Shown here in pieces: positions 26,993-39,400 of a DNA stretch of 64,000 nucleotides. The position numbers were made by a program, and so were the translations under genes. This DNA comes from Taenia hydatigena (Eukaryota; Platyhelminthes; Cestoda; Cyclophyllidea; Taeniidae): assembly GCA_036345935.2 (NCBI GenBank), contig JADWOT020000002.1:19087952-19151951 (forward strand), given 5' to 3'. Position 1 is the stretch's first letter, and every line of letters begins with the position of its first letter. The notes beneath the pieces were generated by a model. That model did not search any database, was not told where the DNA came from, and worked only from the letters and a program-made list of their open reading frames with translations.

Positions 26993-27511
26993 TTAACCCA
27001 AGTTTGAGAACATTGGCTGCTCTGAGTCATCTTTATTGTCTTTGACAAAACGTTGGACTGATTGCATGTTACTAAGGAGCTGCATGAGGACCTCTGTCGG
27101 CGTCATGGAAACAGGCTGCTGCCTGAGGACTAGATTTGGGCTGTTTTTCCGCCTACTGACTAAAGAAAAATGTTCCTTAATCAGCAAAGAAGTGAGAACG
27201 GAATCGTGAAGCAAACGCAGTGAGGCAGAGTACTAAAGTCCATGCGGTCTAGCATTTATTGGCTCATTTGAGGACTGTTCCATTTCTTCAGCCTTCAACC
27301 GTCCACTCTTCCACGCATTAACTCGCGTATCCCAGTTAAAAGCAAGTGGAAGTAAACCTTGCTTTAATGAATTCTCTGAGTTACGTGAGATATCGGTGAA
27401 AAGGAAAGCTGGTGACAACAACACTGAAAGGCCACTTAGCCAAAGTGAATTCAACCACTGTGATGAAGGCTGAAACTCGCTACTACATTTGCAATGCACC
27501 CCATTCACCAT
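26993..27511 (-). pseudogene. Coding-like frame with one in-frame TAG, unknown product
   Basis: The frame runs from an ATG at 27511 to TAA at 26993-26995, 172 codons long, broken only by TAG at 27233-27235. Both sides of the stop look like protein. The first part contains KQGLLPLAFNWDTRVNAWKS and ends ...EPINARPHGL. The second part contains RLLHDSVLTSLLIKEHFSL and TPTEVLMQLLSNMQSVQRF, which look like amphipathic helices. The stop also reads as a splice-acceptor context (CTTTAG), so the two parts could instead be intron and exon sequence. No family is recognised. Possible explanations are a pseudogene with one nonsense mutation, a final exon beginning after CTTTAG, or chance. Confidence 0.35.
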
Positions 27512-28059
27512 TTAACCAACGGGTTGCATCTTTGGTGCTGTGTGGCAACGCAGTTTCAAAAGCAAGAAATCAAAGAAGTTTGCCTGCATTGGCGCTCCCT
27601 TGCCAGCCAACTACCTTCTCACAAAAGGCTTTCAAATTAAAAAAAAGTCAGAGAGGTTGATCGTAGTCGTAGACCAAAGGACCATAAGTGTCAATATAAA
27701 ACACGCGAAAGATCAAAACAAGCCTAATGTTTGAGCAGTTCTAATAAACACAATTGTCACCTTATCTCATCAACTCTGTAATTGCTGGAAAACGTACGCC
27801 GACTTGATGCTTGGAGGTTGTTTCCAAGATTTTAGACATCCTCGTATTCCTACATGCGTATCGCAACCGGCCGTCCATTCAATTATCAATCCTTAATCCT
27901 GCATTACATGCACACATCAAGCCAGATGTAAATGACAAATTTGTGGTCAAATGTTTTTGTCAATTGAAATTAAACATTCACTAATGCAGGCATAACCATC
28001 TTGCTAGACAGATTTTCACCGTCATTCTCTTACGTAGACATGTCATTTTCCTTCACTTG

Positions 28060-28420
28060 TTATTTCCTTGACAGTACATACTCATATGGGTCTTGGCATT
28101 CCATTCGACGTAAAGTCGGGTGAGGCGCAAACTGACTAGAAACACTCCTGCTTACACAGCCGTTTAAGTCCATCCACATTTATCGATAGCCGACAGCCTA
28201 ACCCCTTCCAAATGTGATAAGCTTTACTCCCTGTCAACATCCCAAGCGCGGCAATAAGTGGGATGTAATTCATCAAATTTCATTAGCTGAACCCTGATGA
28301 CTAATTAGTTGATCCAGTTCCTGCTCTTCATGGCAGACATGTTTTGAACATCGGGTTTATTTACAATGTGTTCGCATTTCATGCTACACTATAATGACGC
28401 AAGTTCAACGTTGGCACTGT
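28060..28420 (-). repeat. 3' flank of VAL unit, copy A
   Basis: On the minus strand this matches the sequence downstream of the other VAL copies: a segment with GTAGCATGAAAT and AACCCGATGTTC or similar, then GATGAATTACATCCCA and TTGGGATGTTGACAGGGAGTAAAGC. The same order is seen at 54960-55560 (minus, copy C) and 63430-63960 (plus, copy D). It shows that the duplicated unit extends well past the last exon. Confidence 0.75.
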
Positions 28421-28776
28421 CCCTACAACTTGTGCACCTTTACTCTTGAGGCGAACACATCCCATTCCTCTCCTTCACCGTGCACATCACTAGCTCTAAG
28501 ACCGCCAACTTCTCATCACCCTTTCGCCTTGCCTTTAACCTTACGTCCCACATGGTGCTCTTTCCACCACACGCCGCACACACCATCTCCTCATAGTCAC
28601 ACTCATCAACATATATGTGTTTGTGTGCATTTGTTCTGCCGAAAAAAAGGAGTGGAAAATGAAGGAAACATACTGGAGAGTTGACAGAGCTTAAAAGCGT
28701 GGTAAGAGTGTTTGGAGAGATGGCGATTGATTTACGGCACATAATTTTTGCTACAACCAGTACAGTTGGTGGACGA

Positions 28777-29722
28777 TTAGTCCTTATAGACGATTCTTTA
28801 AGTTCACTGTCGAGTACGCTTAATGGCCTTTCCGGTTTTCGGCGCATTGTTTGCGGAAACACACCCGTCCTTCAAGGCATTTGCTTCAGCTGGTTCCTTC
28901 CTCACACGGTTGCCCGCCCCCGTTGTTTCCTCCAAAAGAATGCGCACATAGCAGTGTATTGATGAGCTTCTCCTCTACCTCACGATCAGGCGAAAGAGAA
29001 CTTACCCAGGTGTGTAGCCACACGCAATCACTTATTGTGGGTTCTGTAAACCAGGCATAATGCCATCGCATCGCTGCATTGGACAGCCAACCTCATTTAT
29101 GGTTGCCCGAACCATCTATTCAGGTAGAGAGAAAGGCGCGACAAGACGTATCATCCAGTACTAAACCATTCAATACCACACACACGCACACGCAAAGTTT
29201 TCTCACCTGTGTGTAGTGACCACAGGGGCCTGTGCAATTGTTGTTATGGTAATTGTAGGTTTAGGCTTCATTCTTCCAGGCACATACGCCTTCAATAATG
29301 GACGGCTTTTGGCCACTGATAACGGCGGTATTTCGTACAGCTCTATGATAGGGCCATAGAAAGGGAGGTTTAAACCTGCACATCTCAGCCAAAAAATTTG
29401 CCAGATTCTGCAAGCTCGTAGAGTATTTCTAGACAAATGAAAGCAGGCACCATTTACACATGAAACAGATTACAGTGATAACACAAGTCCAGTCGACCAC
29501 GAAGGTGCTGGCAACGAACGCACTATTAGTTGCATATTGGTGGCAGGAGGTTGTACATTTTCGCGAACTTCCCTATGAGCCTGTTCCTGTTCAACTGGTG
29601 TGGATAGCTCACACGCCACCATGGCGATGACAGTGATGAGTCTGAAGATCACCCTCACAAAGGGACCTGACATTGCAAAATGTGTGCAGAGCAACAGTTG
29701 AGGATGATGGTGCGCATACCAT
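28777..29722 (-). pseudogene. VAL (CAP/SCP domain) pseudogene, copy A
   Basis: It is colinear with the intact copy at 52764-53859. Exon equivalents on the minus strand are: start ATG at 29722-29720, exon 2 at 29524-29666, exon 3 at 29207-29428 (222 nt, the same length as in the intact gene), exon 4 at 29006-29115 (110 nt, the same) and exon 5 at about 28777-28932. Recognisable pieces are VRENVQPPATNMQL, EGVCAWKNEA, NNNCTGPCGHYTQ and NEVGC. It is broken several times: TAA at 29261-29263 in exon 3 (18 codons before the exon end), TAA in exon 4 where the intact copy has TAT, TGA in exon 5 before the SKC motif, loss of the first intron donor, and AG changed to GG at the exon 5 acceptor. It keeps a Cys and a Glu that the intact copy has lost. 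CAP proteins are secreted; this copy should give no product. Confidence 0.85.
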
Positions 29723-29760
29723 CGTGGCAAAGGGACTAAGAGAGTTAGACAATTCCGCCT

Positions 29761-29770
29761 ATTTATACGT
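29761..29770 (-). promoter_or_regulatory. TATA-like element of VAL copy A
   Basis: On the minus strand it reads ACGTATAAAT, about 40 nt upstream of the start ATG, in the same place as the element of the intact copy (52719-52725). The assignment rests on this conserved position. Confidence 0.5.
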
Positions 29771-30339
29771 GAGATAAGGTATGGAGTGATATGGTTGGAT
29801 GTGGTGTAATAAGACAGACTTTGGTATCACATTGGTTGAGACAATCACGTCACTTATGATTCAGGTCAAGCCAACTTTGGATTGCAGATCTGCTGACTAG
29901 AATTACCTTCGTTTCACATTTTAAATGCAATATTAGACTTCGTGTCATCACAGTGCGCAGAGTGGGCAGATTTGAAAGGACTCAAGTGCTCTAATCCTGA
30001 CCATGTAAGCCATGGACACTGCAGTGACGTTTTGCGACATTCTCGCAGTCCTTGTTCCAGCAGACCAAATCAGTGACAGACGATCAGATTGCAGTAAAAT
30101 TGAGGTTGTGCGAACATTACCACCTTCATTCAAAGATGATAACGTCGGATGATACCTTACCTCACCCTTTCAAACTTTACAATTTGTCAACGCCTCATCC
30201 TCCATGATCACTATTGCACTGTTCAATGCCACAAATGTGCAATAGTCTCTTCCACCCAGTCTTCCATAGGCAACACGCCGACACTAGAAGAGGAAGGGTT
30301 GAAATACACTCACTGCGTTGATGACAGTTAATGTCCTCA

Positions 30340-31725
30340 TTTGTCTTATTGCCATCGAATTTGACGACCTTTGCCTTTAGTCTTTCAGTTTCTTATTCAA
30401 CATGCTTATTGGAGACTACCCAACGATATCATTTACGCTGATATGGCTGATGATACTTGCAAAGGGCTAATTCTTCAGTTCCAACCGATAAATTAAGTGT
30501 CTTTATCTCTTTCAATCAGTCAACTTACAAGCAAGAAAACCATCTGGTCACTTCCTCTTTTATATCTTTAGCAGAAAAAGGGCTGAGGAGAAGGACACTG
30601 AGCTGATTTAACGTTGAATATTGTGACCAGTAGTGATAATCACAGAATGCACGGTTTTATCGTCATTTGCCTGACATTTTTGAGCTTTTGATTGCTAAAA
30701 TAAAAATATGGCATGAATGTGTCACTGTGATGCGAGAATCAGTTCAGATGAGAAGATGAGAGGACATAGAATGTGAGACGTCATCGGTGTATGAATATTG
30801 AACGCAAAGCGTTTTTTATTTTCTACTTAACCGTCTCCTTCCACTGCATAGATTTTGAGATCGCACAACGAGAAGTGGGTTTACAAGATGAGATGGTGTC
30901 TTTGTAGTATGAAGTAGAGCCGCTGGGGATTGGTGATGCGGAACGGGTTTAGCACACCCATCACAAGTCATGCGATAGCCTTTGTGAAATGGCGGCTTTG
31001 GCTTTGAGCTTGTGATCGTAGCCGATGCAGGTGGAAAGGGCAGTTGAGCAGGAAACTTCAATAAACAAAGTGAAGTTGTGCCACGCAATATGAGAGGCAG
31101 ACATAAAATCATGCCACTATATTGATCGCATGAAACCATTAATTTTGAGCCTTATCTCTCCTAACAAATGATATCCTTGTACCCACATGATTTCACATCA
31201 ATTATTAAAAGAATAGCAGGTGTGATTTTGTGACTTCTACAAATGTTTGAATTTTGATATTGCATGGAGTTGTGGAAGTAGTGACAGGGCTTTCATGGAA
31301 GCACGTTGTTCGATGAACGTCATCACCATGAAACAAAGGCAATGACGTCACCAGCTACAACTCAAAAATTTTGTGGCTTCAGTACTTCGTAACTTATGAA
31401 TGTCTTGTTGATAGAAAAGTGAGAGGAGTATAGGGAATCCACAAGTCCATTAGAGAGCAACGGGACCATTGTTTTGTGGTGATGGCCTCAGTCTGGCAAG
31501 GCGAATTGACTGCGATGATTTCGCAGCAGCAGTCATGTGTCACGCAGCCCTTTAAGGTGCACATCAGGTCAGGATGAATACGTTGCCAACGATAGCCACG
31601 AAAATGGACTTTCCTACATTCGCGTAGTTAATCCAGCACGATGGTATTTACAGCGCCTTTTGAAAGCCAAATCTAGCACTGCATATCTACTGATAAGCAA
31701 CATCTCCTTTAATTATTCATCGCTT
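30340..31725 (-). repeat. Module R2, copy b (full length)
   Basis: A minus-strand copy of the module repeated at 46.5, 50.9, 58.0, 58.8 and 61.9 kb. It runs from GTAGATATGCAGTGCTAGAT (complement near 31700) to the CTTTCAGTTTCTTATTCAA region near 30385. It lies upstream of pseudogene A in that gene's orientation, the same arrangement as copy d before the intact VAL gene. A 65-codon segment (about 30816-31020) keeps a frame also open in other copies (KPKPPFHKG...CAKPVPHHQSPAALLH). Confidence 0.8.
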
Positions 31726-32339
31726 TTGTCAAAGTCGAAAATTAGCTGACTACACTAGAGGTAGTGGCACCGTTATTTCACCTACAACCAACGGAGGTGC
31801 TCAACAGATTTCGCACCTCTCCTATTGGTGCTGCTGAAGAGTCGGCTTCTAGTCACCCACGCTCGCCATCACATGGTGCGCGAGGAACGCATCATTTGTT
31901 TGCAGGTCAAAGCAAGTGTTCACCAGACGCCTCATAACACCGAAGCGACAACCTTCTAGCTTTCATAATTCCTTTGAGTTTTGCTTATCTAACGAAGCAT
32001 CTTCACGAGTAAGCAGTCACTCACTCACATTCCGCCCACGCACTGAGATTAACTGCATGTGGACCGAATGGCAAAATTTGCTACTAAACTTACTACTTCT
32101 TTTCACTGATAGAAGCATCGTTGTAACCATGATAATCATGTCATAAGGCTGAGGTGTTTACGACACCCATGAGGCAAAATATTGTATTCTGATCTCCTGA
32201 GAAGCACAACTGAATTTCCCAATGCATTCTGGTAATCTACCAACCAAGTCATAGCTTTATTCAGAAGGCTGCTTCTCTGATGTATTGCTTTTGCAATACA
32301 ATGCGACGATTGCCATTTAACTTGTTGAAAGGCTTCATC

Positions 32340-32600
32340 AAGATACTGAAATAGCAAATGCGTTGCTTGCAATGTCAGCGAAACATTGAAATAATAATTC
32401 AAAATAACTGCTTCTTAGTTAGTAGGCAGTTTTGGTTAGCTCTTTGAGAATATCATTTCAGTGAATGCTGTGTGAGGATCGGGTGGATAAGAGCTATTGC
32501 CTCAGCCACTGGAAGGCTTCAACATGTTTCTCCGTCCACTGGCAATTCGTTTTCGTCTGTCGCTCACCATTCTGTTCATTGGACGTGCTTCTTATCCCCA
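32340..32600 (+). repeat. Dispersed repeat R4, copy 2
   Basis: It matches about 850-1120 in the same orientation, sharing GGATAAGAGCTATTGCC or GGATAAGAGCTATTACC, GCTCACCATTCTGTTCAT and GGCAGTTTTG. The identity of the element is unknown. Confidence 0.55.
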
Positions 32601-33437
32601 GAAGTAACAACGGGCGAATTTTGTGCCCGTAGAGTGGAAATTCTCTTACAATGCCTTTCACTTAGAAGACATCCGTTATCGCCATTCCCATCAGGCTTGT
32701 CGTCGGCCACAAGCACAGACCACGACTGTTCGGAAATACTATTTGTTCTACATTCGATACCGTCAATGCGTACACTTCACATTGGCCATTATATTCTTCT
32801 TAAGGCGGAATGGATGATGTGCCATACCTTTCTGACACAGCCGCTGCTATTTACTGGCGTTTGCGGTTAGAAAGACAATTACATTGTCGTGATACCTACT
32901 TCTTATATCTACTTAAAAAGCCACTGGAACACTGATGCCTTTGCTATCCGAAACTAAAGATTAAAATAACTAACCATCGATCAAAGGTTAGAAAAAAAGC
33001 CTCTTTGTACGACCGATATCAGTAGCGAAAAGTAGGTTTCATACGTATTTGCCGGTCTTCTGGAACCTTTACAAGAATCCTTTATTGATTCGGTAGACCT
33101 GCTGTAAATTATTAGGTAACAACTAGTGGAAGAGAAACGAGAATAGTGCTGATGAGTCGGGCATACACCACGCATCTATGACACATAAAGTAGTCCATGA
33201 ACGTGGTCTTATCTACGGTAGGCGACGGTGTAGAATTGCAACTTGAATGCAGCTTCATTTAGCATAACGTCTTAGCTGGCATTAACGGCAGAGTTGCCGA
33301 AGCGAACTTCGAGGCGTTCAGTGTGTGTCGAAAATACATTAAAAATCTTTTCCTATTTAAAGGCAGCGTAATGCGGTCTCATGAAAATCTTGCTCAGAGT
33401 GTCCTTTGTGTATTCAATGCTATCGTCACGCACATCT

Positions 33438-33970
33438 ACATTCCTTACTTCGCATCGCTGGTTGCGCCGAATTGTTTTTTAAACGAAGTCATTAAGTCAC
33501 GTATGCGAAAAGTCTGCTTTGGATGCTCCTAGTAATGACAATATTTGCATTTCTAGAAGCAAACAACAAATTGTCAATGCTGCTCAACTTGTGTGGACTT
33601 GTGGGGTGGATGGTCTCGGAGAATTCGATTGAAAGTGCATTTTCAAAGCAAGTGTTGGCCGACAAGTTGACTATCTTTGCTCTGATTTAATACAATTGCC
33701 TTGGAGGGAAGTCTGTGAAAGAGTGTCCACGGCATGGGTGGGTGCTGCATGCATTTCATAATTCCACTGCTAGGCTGAGTTGAAGGACACTTTTGCCCCT
33801 GCATTTGTTCATTTATAAGAACCGACGTAGCACATTCCGATGCAACATTTCTACAAAACATAGCATAAGAAACGCGTTAAATGGTTCATTTCCCCGTAGT
33901 CGTGGTATAGATGCTTAAAGTGAAGATTTATTCAAATTTAAGTGCCAAACTGACCAGATAAGCGTCCCAT
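33438..33970 (+). repeat. Inverted dispersed repeat R5, copy 1
   Basis: The reverse complement of this stretch aligns with 49230-49745 over about 500 bp. Shared exact runs include GGTTCTTATAAATGAACAAA, TATTAAATCAGAGCAAAG and GCATCCAAAGCAGACTTTTC. Reading frames are not conserved between the copies, so it is probably a decayed transposable element or a non-coding duplication. Confidence 0.75.
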
Positions 33971-35792
33971 ACAGTTATCCGTTATATGTGGACTCAATAT
34001 GTATGTTTATTCTCGAGCTATTTTGACACTTGTTTGCACTTTCTGCGCCTTTGATTGGATCCCAATTCAATGAACCTACAGCACGCCTCGTAGCGTCATC
34101 GCATGGAGTTATGTAAAATGGAGGGAAAGGGAAACAGGTTTAATCCGCATGACCCTCTTTCTAGCGGCATATTGTCTTTCCTACATTTCCCATTACGCCT
34201 TAATTTATCCGTCGCCAAGAAGAGTTTTAATACAAATGCAATGTCGCCGTATTATGTATATTTTCCCAAGGTTTATTCAAATTAAACTTGTTGTTATGCG
34301 TAAACATTATTTACGACGTGCGTGGACCAATTCAAATAAGAAACGAAACTTAATGTTGGCCTCTATAACCGCACCAGCAACGTCACTGGTGGATAAATCC
34401 TCTCTACTCACTTTGTTACTGAGCTGCGTTGTATTATCTTGGGTCAGAGCAAGAGCCCAACCTCTGCTACTTCAATTTTCGTAGTCTCTGCCTATGGTGT
34501 CGAGATCGCAAAGAAGAAGGGAAAATAAGTATTGAGCACGACGTGCCACCCATAACCTCATCTCATGTCTCCTACTCACCCTCAGGTCAGCCTACCTAAT
34601 AGCACATTTTCGCGAACTATTGCAATCACTTCCGCCATCCACAGTTCCATTGTTTTGTGTTTCCAGGACACATAACACCTTGCTTAACCATGACAAGCCG
34701 AGTTCGAGGAAGTGTCATCACGATCGGCAATAGCATTGTGAGCAGCACTACTCAGTTTGAAACATTCACATCATTCTAAATCCTTCGTCTTCGGAGAGAA
34801 CACTTCATTTCCGCACTCGCAACTCTAAATGTGCCCATGTTTCCGTGTTTGTTAGTTCCAACATCGACAACCATCACAAGCTGTGCAGTGCCACCGTTGT
34901 CTCAGAGCTTGATATTAAAAGTTACTAGGCTAGGTCCAACTTCTAACTGTCGATTTCAGCACGAGGGCACAGTGCGCAAGGGCGAGTAACATCTGCATCT
35001 GAAAGGACTCTTCAAATAAGGTGAAATGTGTGGCGAACTTGTACCTCTTCTTCTCACGCTCCATCCACCCACCTTCGCATGTGGCTGTCACTTGTCACAT
35101 TTCTCACGGTGATCAATGTGCATTTATCATTGACAGCACTATTTCGAGTGCTTCAAAGCTCCACTCACAGCACTCACTTAGTCCATCGTTACTCTCATCA
35201 GCACGATATGTGAAAGATGGGTGCTCTCCCACTCTTATTTTGCCTTAATAAATTGCAGTTCAAATTCGTGCGATTTTATATGCGGATTAGGGACTGCATG
35301 ATATCGTTCACAATGGTATGTAGAGTGTTTAGCATTGATCAAGTCACACTGATGCAAAGAAAAGTCTGCGAATATAAGAAAACACCACACCACCGAATTA
35401 AAGCAACGTCATTGTGTAGGTTAAGTTGGCATTTATGTGCCAAGTGAGGACCTGAAGCTATAAGTCATGTTGATGTGTTGGGGAACCCAGGTAATGAGGA
35501 GACAGGACACAAGATCAATGCTAGGAATCCTGAACATCCGGTTCATCTCGCTGCGCTAAAATTGGCATAAATAAAATAAGCTGTGAAGCTATGCATTTAA
35601 GAAAGTGACTGAAATGAGAAAAGTCCAAATCAAGTAGCGCAGTAAAAGGTAGGCTCATTTTACGATGCCTACCATGTGCGTTCTACTTACAATGCACCCT
35701 CATTGACGACTGAACCTACAAAAGCATGTGGGTGTAATCACCCCTAAAATTGGAGCATGATCGATCAGCACTTACTCAAATACCATCGCGCA

Positions 35793-35800
35793 TATAAATA
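35793..35800 (+). promoter_or_regulatory. TATA-like element of the four-helix membrane protein gene
   Basis: TATAAATA sits directly at the first possible ATG (35800). If it is the real TATA box, transcription would begin near 35825 and the first usable start would be the in-frame ATG at 35851. Confidence 0.4.
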
Positions 35801-36267
35801 TGGCATATGGAAGAGAGGTGGATCATACCGTCATTGCAAGTCTAATCGACATGAGCGTGTACGTAGGAGAAGCAGTTGTACTCTACGGTGTTGCTTTGCT
35901 TAACATCGTCGTCTTCCTCAACGATGGATGGATATGCGGACGACTCACCTCACAGTTCTGCCTCGGGTCATATGTCATGGCTGTGGTGATGGGTTGTCTC
36001 TCAGTGGCCCTTCCGCTCTCCCTCATTGCCGCTATCTTGCATAACGTAGCCGTGTGTTCCGACCCTGACTCCACCTCGTCACGCAGACTGCATGTGAACT
36101 TCAAAGTGATGGTATGTCTCGTAGCAATTGTGGATGTGTTCGCCATCTTCTACTACTACAGCCACCTCACGATGCGCTTGTGGAGCCACATACTTGGTGG
36201 TGTGTTTGCGAGAATGGCCTTGGCGATTGCCATCACCAAACTCACTTATGGCTACAGTGAGGACTAG
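35800..36267 (+). CDS. Four-helix integral membrane protein, unknown family
   Basis: An intact single-exon frame of 155 codons ending in TAG. Hydrophobic segments at about residues 20-40, 52-77, 100-121 and 127-147 predict four membrane helices. The loops are short: GWICGRLTSQF lies between helices 1 and 2, and a charged loop with SDPDSTSSRRLH between 2 and 3. The codon pattern (many C-ending codons) and the lack of stops mark it off from its surroundings. I start at the first ATG; the in-frame ATG at 35851 (Met18) is an alternative favoured by the TATA element, giving 138 aa. An AATAAA at 36417-36422 fits the 3' end. I do not recognise the family: the size and topology resemble small tetraspan proteins (MARVEL or claudin-like), but no signature motif is present. 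No partner genes lie nearby. Confidence 0.7.
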   Translation: MAYGREVDHTVIASLIDMSVYVGEAVVLYGVALLNIVVFLNDGWICGRLTSQFCLGSYVMAVVMGCLSVALPLSLIAAILHNVAVCSDPDSTSSRRLHVNFKVMVCLVAIVDVFAIFYYYSHLTMRLWSHILGGVFARMALAIAITKLTYGYSED

Positions 36268-36416
36268 TAATGCCTGCATTTACCTGTACTCTCTCCCCAT
36301 TCTTTCCTCCTCATGACATTGCTCCATTTGTTTCAAAGTAAATCATTATTGTTTTAAATGGAGTTGTGACTCTATTCGAATTACGAAAAGGGCATGTGGG
36401 ATAAATGTGAGGAAGG

Positions 36417-36422
36417 AATAAA
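36417..36422 (+). terminator. Poly(A) signal for the four-helix protein gene
   Basis: AATAAA lies 150 bp downstream of the stop codon, on the same strand. Confidence 0.45.
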
Positions 36423-36429
36423 CGAGTGG

Positions 36430-39400
36430 ACGCCGGAAGTAGTTAAAATGACTACCCAATGTATCCCGCAGCTAATGGATTATAATTAAACGCCCAAGGC
36501 TGCAACTATCAACGCTGTGTTTCTCATGTATAAGGTTGTAGTTCATGCTTAGACATGCACACGATTTAGATGCTTATGGAAGCCAAATTTATGGAACAGT
36601 CGTTATGAAGGTCCTCACATCCCCTTAGCATATTTGGTACTCAACCATACACTGGTCTACTTGGAAACCACACCCTCCATTTGGATGATTATCAAAGTGA
36701 TGTGACAGCCCATTGAACGCTACATATCATGTGTTATCCTCATCAGCAATATTGGTTGCCTAAACATATGCGACGATGACTCTCACGGTTATTGCCCGCT
36801 TTATTGCAATGAGGGTTAGTTAATGGCTGCTACTAATTCCTTCCATTTGCTGCTCACTAACAAAGTGTGAGTAGGAAGTGAGGATTCATCCACCAGTGAC
36901 GTTGTTGGTGGGGATATGGAGGCCAGCAAGGAGGTTTAAGGTGGTGTTGATGGTGAGCATATTGGCAAATACGCCGGGACCGCAGTGCCCAATATGCGCA
37001 ATGCATCGGAATCAATGTCTACTTGTTACAAAATTCCAAGAGCAGAGTACGAAGGTGCTGCAGACCGGCGCAATGTGCGTTGATAAAAGTGCGCATTCGA
37101 CCTTGTCGCGAGAAACCACAAGCCCGAGCTCACCTTCTCATGCTCTACAGCAGTGGCACCGGTGACGTTAAGCATTAGTTTACACCAACCAGCACAATAC
37201 ACCAACGATATTGGTGCCGCGCCAAATTTTTCATCTCTTCATTCGATAACATGGGTTTAGTGCCCTTTTTGCGTAACGTTGGTTTATTAAGCATTGACGA
37301 CGTTGTGATGATTAATTACTAAGAGAGGTTGTTCAAACCACTGGTTGAGAAATGCCAAAGTAAAATAGTGTTTACTTAGGCAGCGTGGCCAGCTACGCAG
37401 ATTTTACTACTTTTCACTACCGCCCGTCCTTTCCGCCATCTTGGATTCATGATGTCCGTCTAGTCTGTGGCCTTTAAGTACCCCTCTAGGCTAGTAATAC
37501 CAAAAAGCAGTGAGCAGACATCCATGGTGGGATTTTCAATTACCTCTTCAAGGCGCAACTACTTCAAGATACGTAACGCTGATAAACTTGCATAGATTGC
37601 ATCTTCAATACTTTCCAAATCGAGTTCTGCCCACAGAAATCCACACAGCGGAAAAAGTAATAGTGATTGCAAGGAGGTTGGAATGTTAGAAGAAGAAATC
37701 GTTGACAATAGTTAAAGGTTGATTGAATCCCGTTTTAGCTGCAAAGCTGAGAGAAAGCAGCGGTAGAAGCCATTAATATTAAACCAAATTGCAGCGTTGG
37801 GTAAAAAATATGTAGAATCAGTTGACGATGAAGACGCGAGTGTGCTTTAAAGAAAGAAAATGTGCACTGAGAATTGTGTATTTTAGATTTTCCAAAAATC
37901 TGATCTATTTACATTGCAGCTGCTGGCTTTTAAAGAGATACTGGAATCCTGTGTGTTTTTGGGTTCTACGTACAGCTGTGTTGCGGTCTCCGTGCAGACA
38001 TTGTGCGTGATGAAATTCAACAATCCATCCAATCGTGATGCTAACAGTCGTTCACAGGGGTCCACTACCATGCCACTGGGTGGACAGTTGTTATTCCTAG
38101 CTCTAATTTGTAGTGACGACACGTTAGGACGTCTAAAAATGCAAAGCATCTCACCGGTTGAAGTGTCTTTCTAGAGATGGTTGCACGAATCGATCTTCAC
38201 AGAGTGCGGATTTACATTCCACTACCTGCTGTTCTCCTTAAAGAGGCATGAGTTATTTTATCCAAAACATCACATTTAATAGTAAACTGGATGGCCACGA
38301 CTGCTGTGAGTGCGTACCCTATCTTGGGTATTCTTTACGGCTCTTTAAGAATGTTTTTAAAACCACCTTAGCATCTCTCGCACCCCATCAAATGTGGGCG
38401 CTCACAGTCATGATAAGTGCTGGGGGATATGAGGTAAGTGGACAATTTGGAAACTGGTCGAAGTTTATTAATTAGGATCTTGGTGAATTGATTTCCAAGG
38501 AAATTGGGAGTGACAGGATTGGTGACTTCGTTGCGAGTGAGAGACGAGGTGCGATACCGTTTTATTCCGCTGATTAGCGAAAGTTTTGTGGTTTATCTAC
38601 TTTTCTCTTATTTGACTAACTAGTTGGGTAAGTTAGTTGAGAGTGGCCTAAAGGGACAATACGACTGTCCGTTTGAGAAATATTGTGATTGTCGAATTGA
38701 GTTTGTTATCCTTGCTATGTCGGGGTAAAGAGTAGAGCCACTACACCCTCGCTTGCGGACCGGAGAGGGCATGGGCTCGTTTATTTTCCTTTAGGTGAAG
38801 TGCCTACTTTCTCGGCTACAATAGGCAGGCTATTTGTGGCGCTTGAACTGCTTTACAGATGGTATTCTAACTGAAACCCTTGATGCTCGCATCTTCGTCT
38901 TGGACCTTCATTCTCTTTGAAGAAGTGGATTAACTGGATGGGGGCATTTTCGCAGGTAACGTATGGAGCAGGGAACAGAGGTTGTGGTATACGCGTTTAA
39001 AACACTCGTAGGACTCGAGAATCGTTGGTACCTCTACAAGGATTACATGGCCTCCTCGTCCCTTTTAGCACATTCCTTTATTGTCCACTTATACGCGGTC
39101 AATCATGTGCCTTCTCTTACTGGTGCGTCAACCTAATTTCCATATTCGATCATTAGTGCATCTTCGTAGAGACGAATTTTAATGTTATGAACAGTGATTA
39201 TTTGTAATTAATGCGATTCGCTACCCAGCTAAGTAGCCTAGGTTGCCGCCAAATGCATTGAGTTGATTCGGTCCATCTGTTCATTTAGAGGACGTTTTGC
39301 CAGGTCATGTCGCATCGTGCTGCCACTGAGTTGATAAATGAGCCCATCTAGAAAAGGACATGACTCTGCAAAATACGTAAAGCAAACCCTATAGAAAAGT

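Larger units (their letters stand above)
31726..35760. other. No supported gene; holds repeats R4 and R5
   Basis: Apart from repeat R4 at about 32340-32600 and R5 at about 33438-33970, I see only short frames. The longest (32472-32870, 132 codons) lies partly inside R4 and has no motif. Confidence 0.45.
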
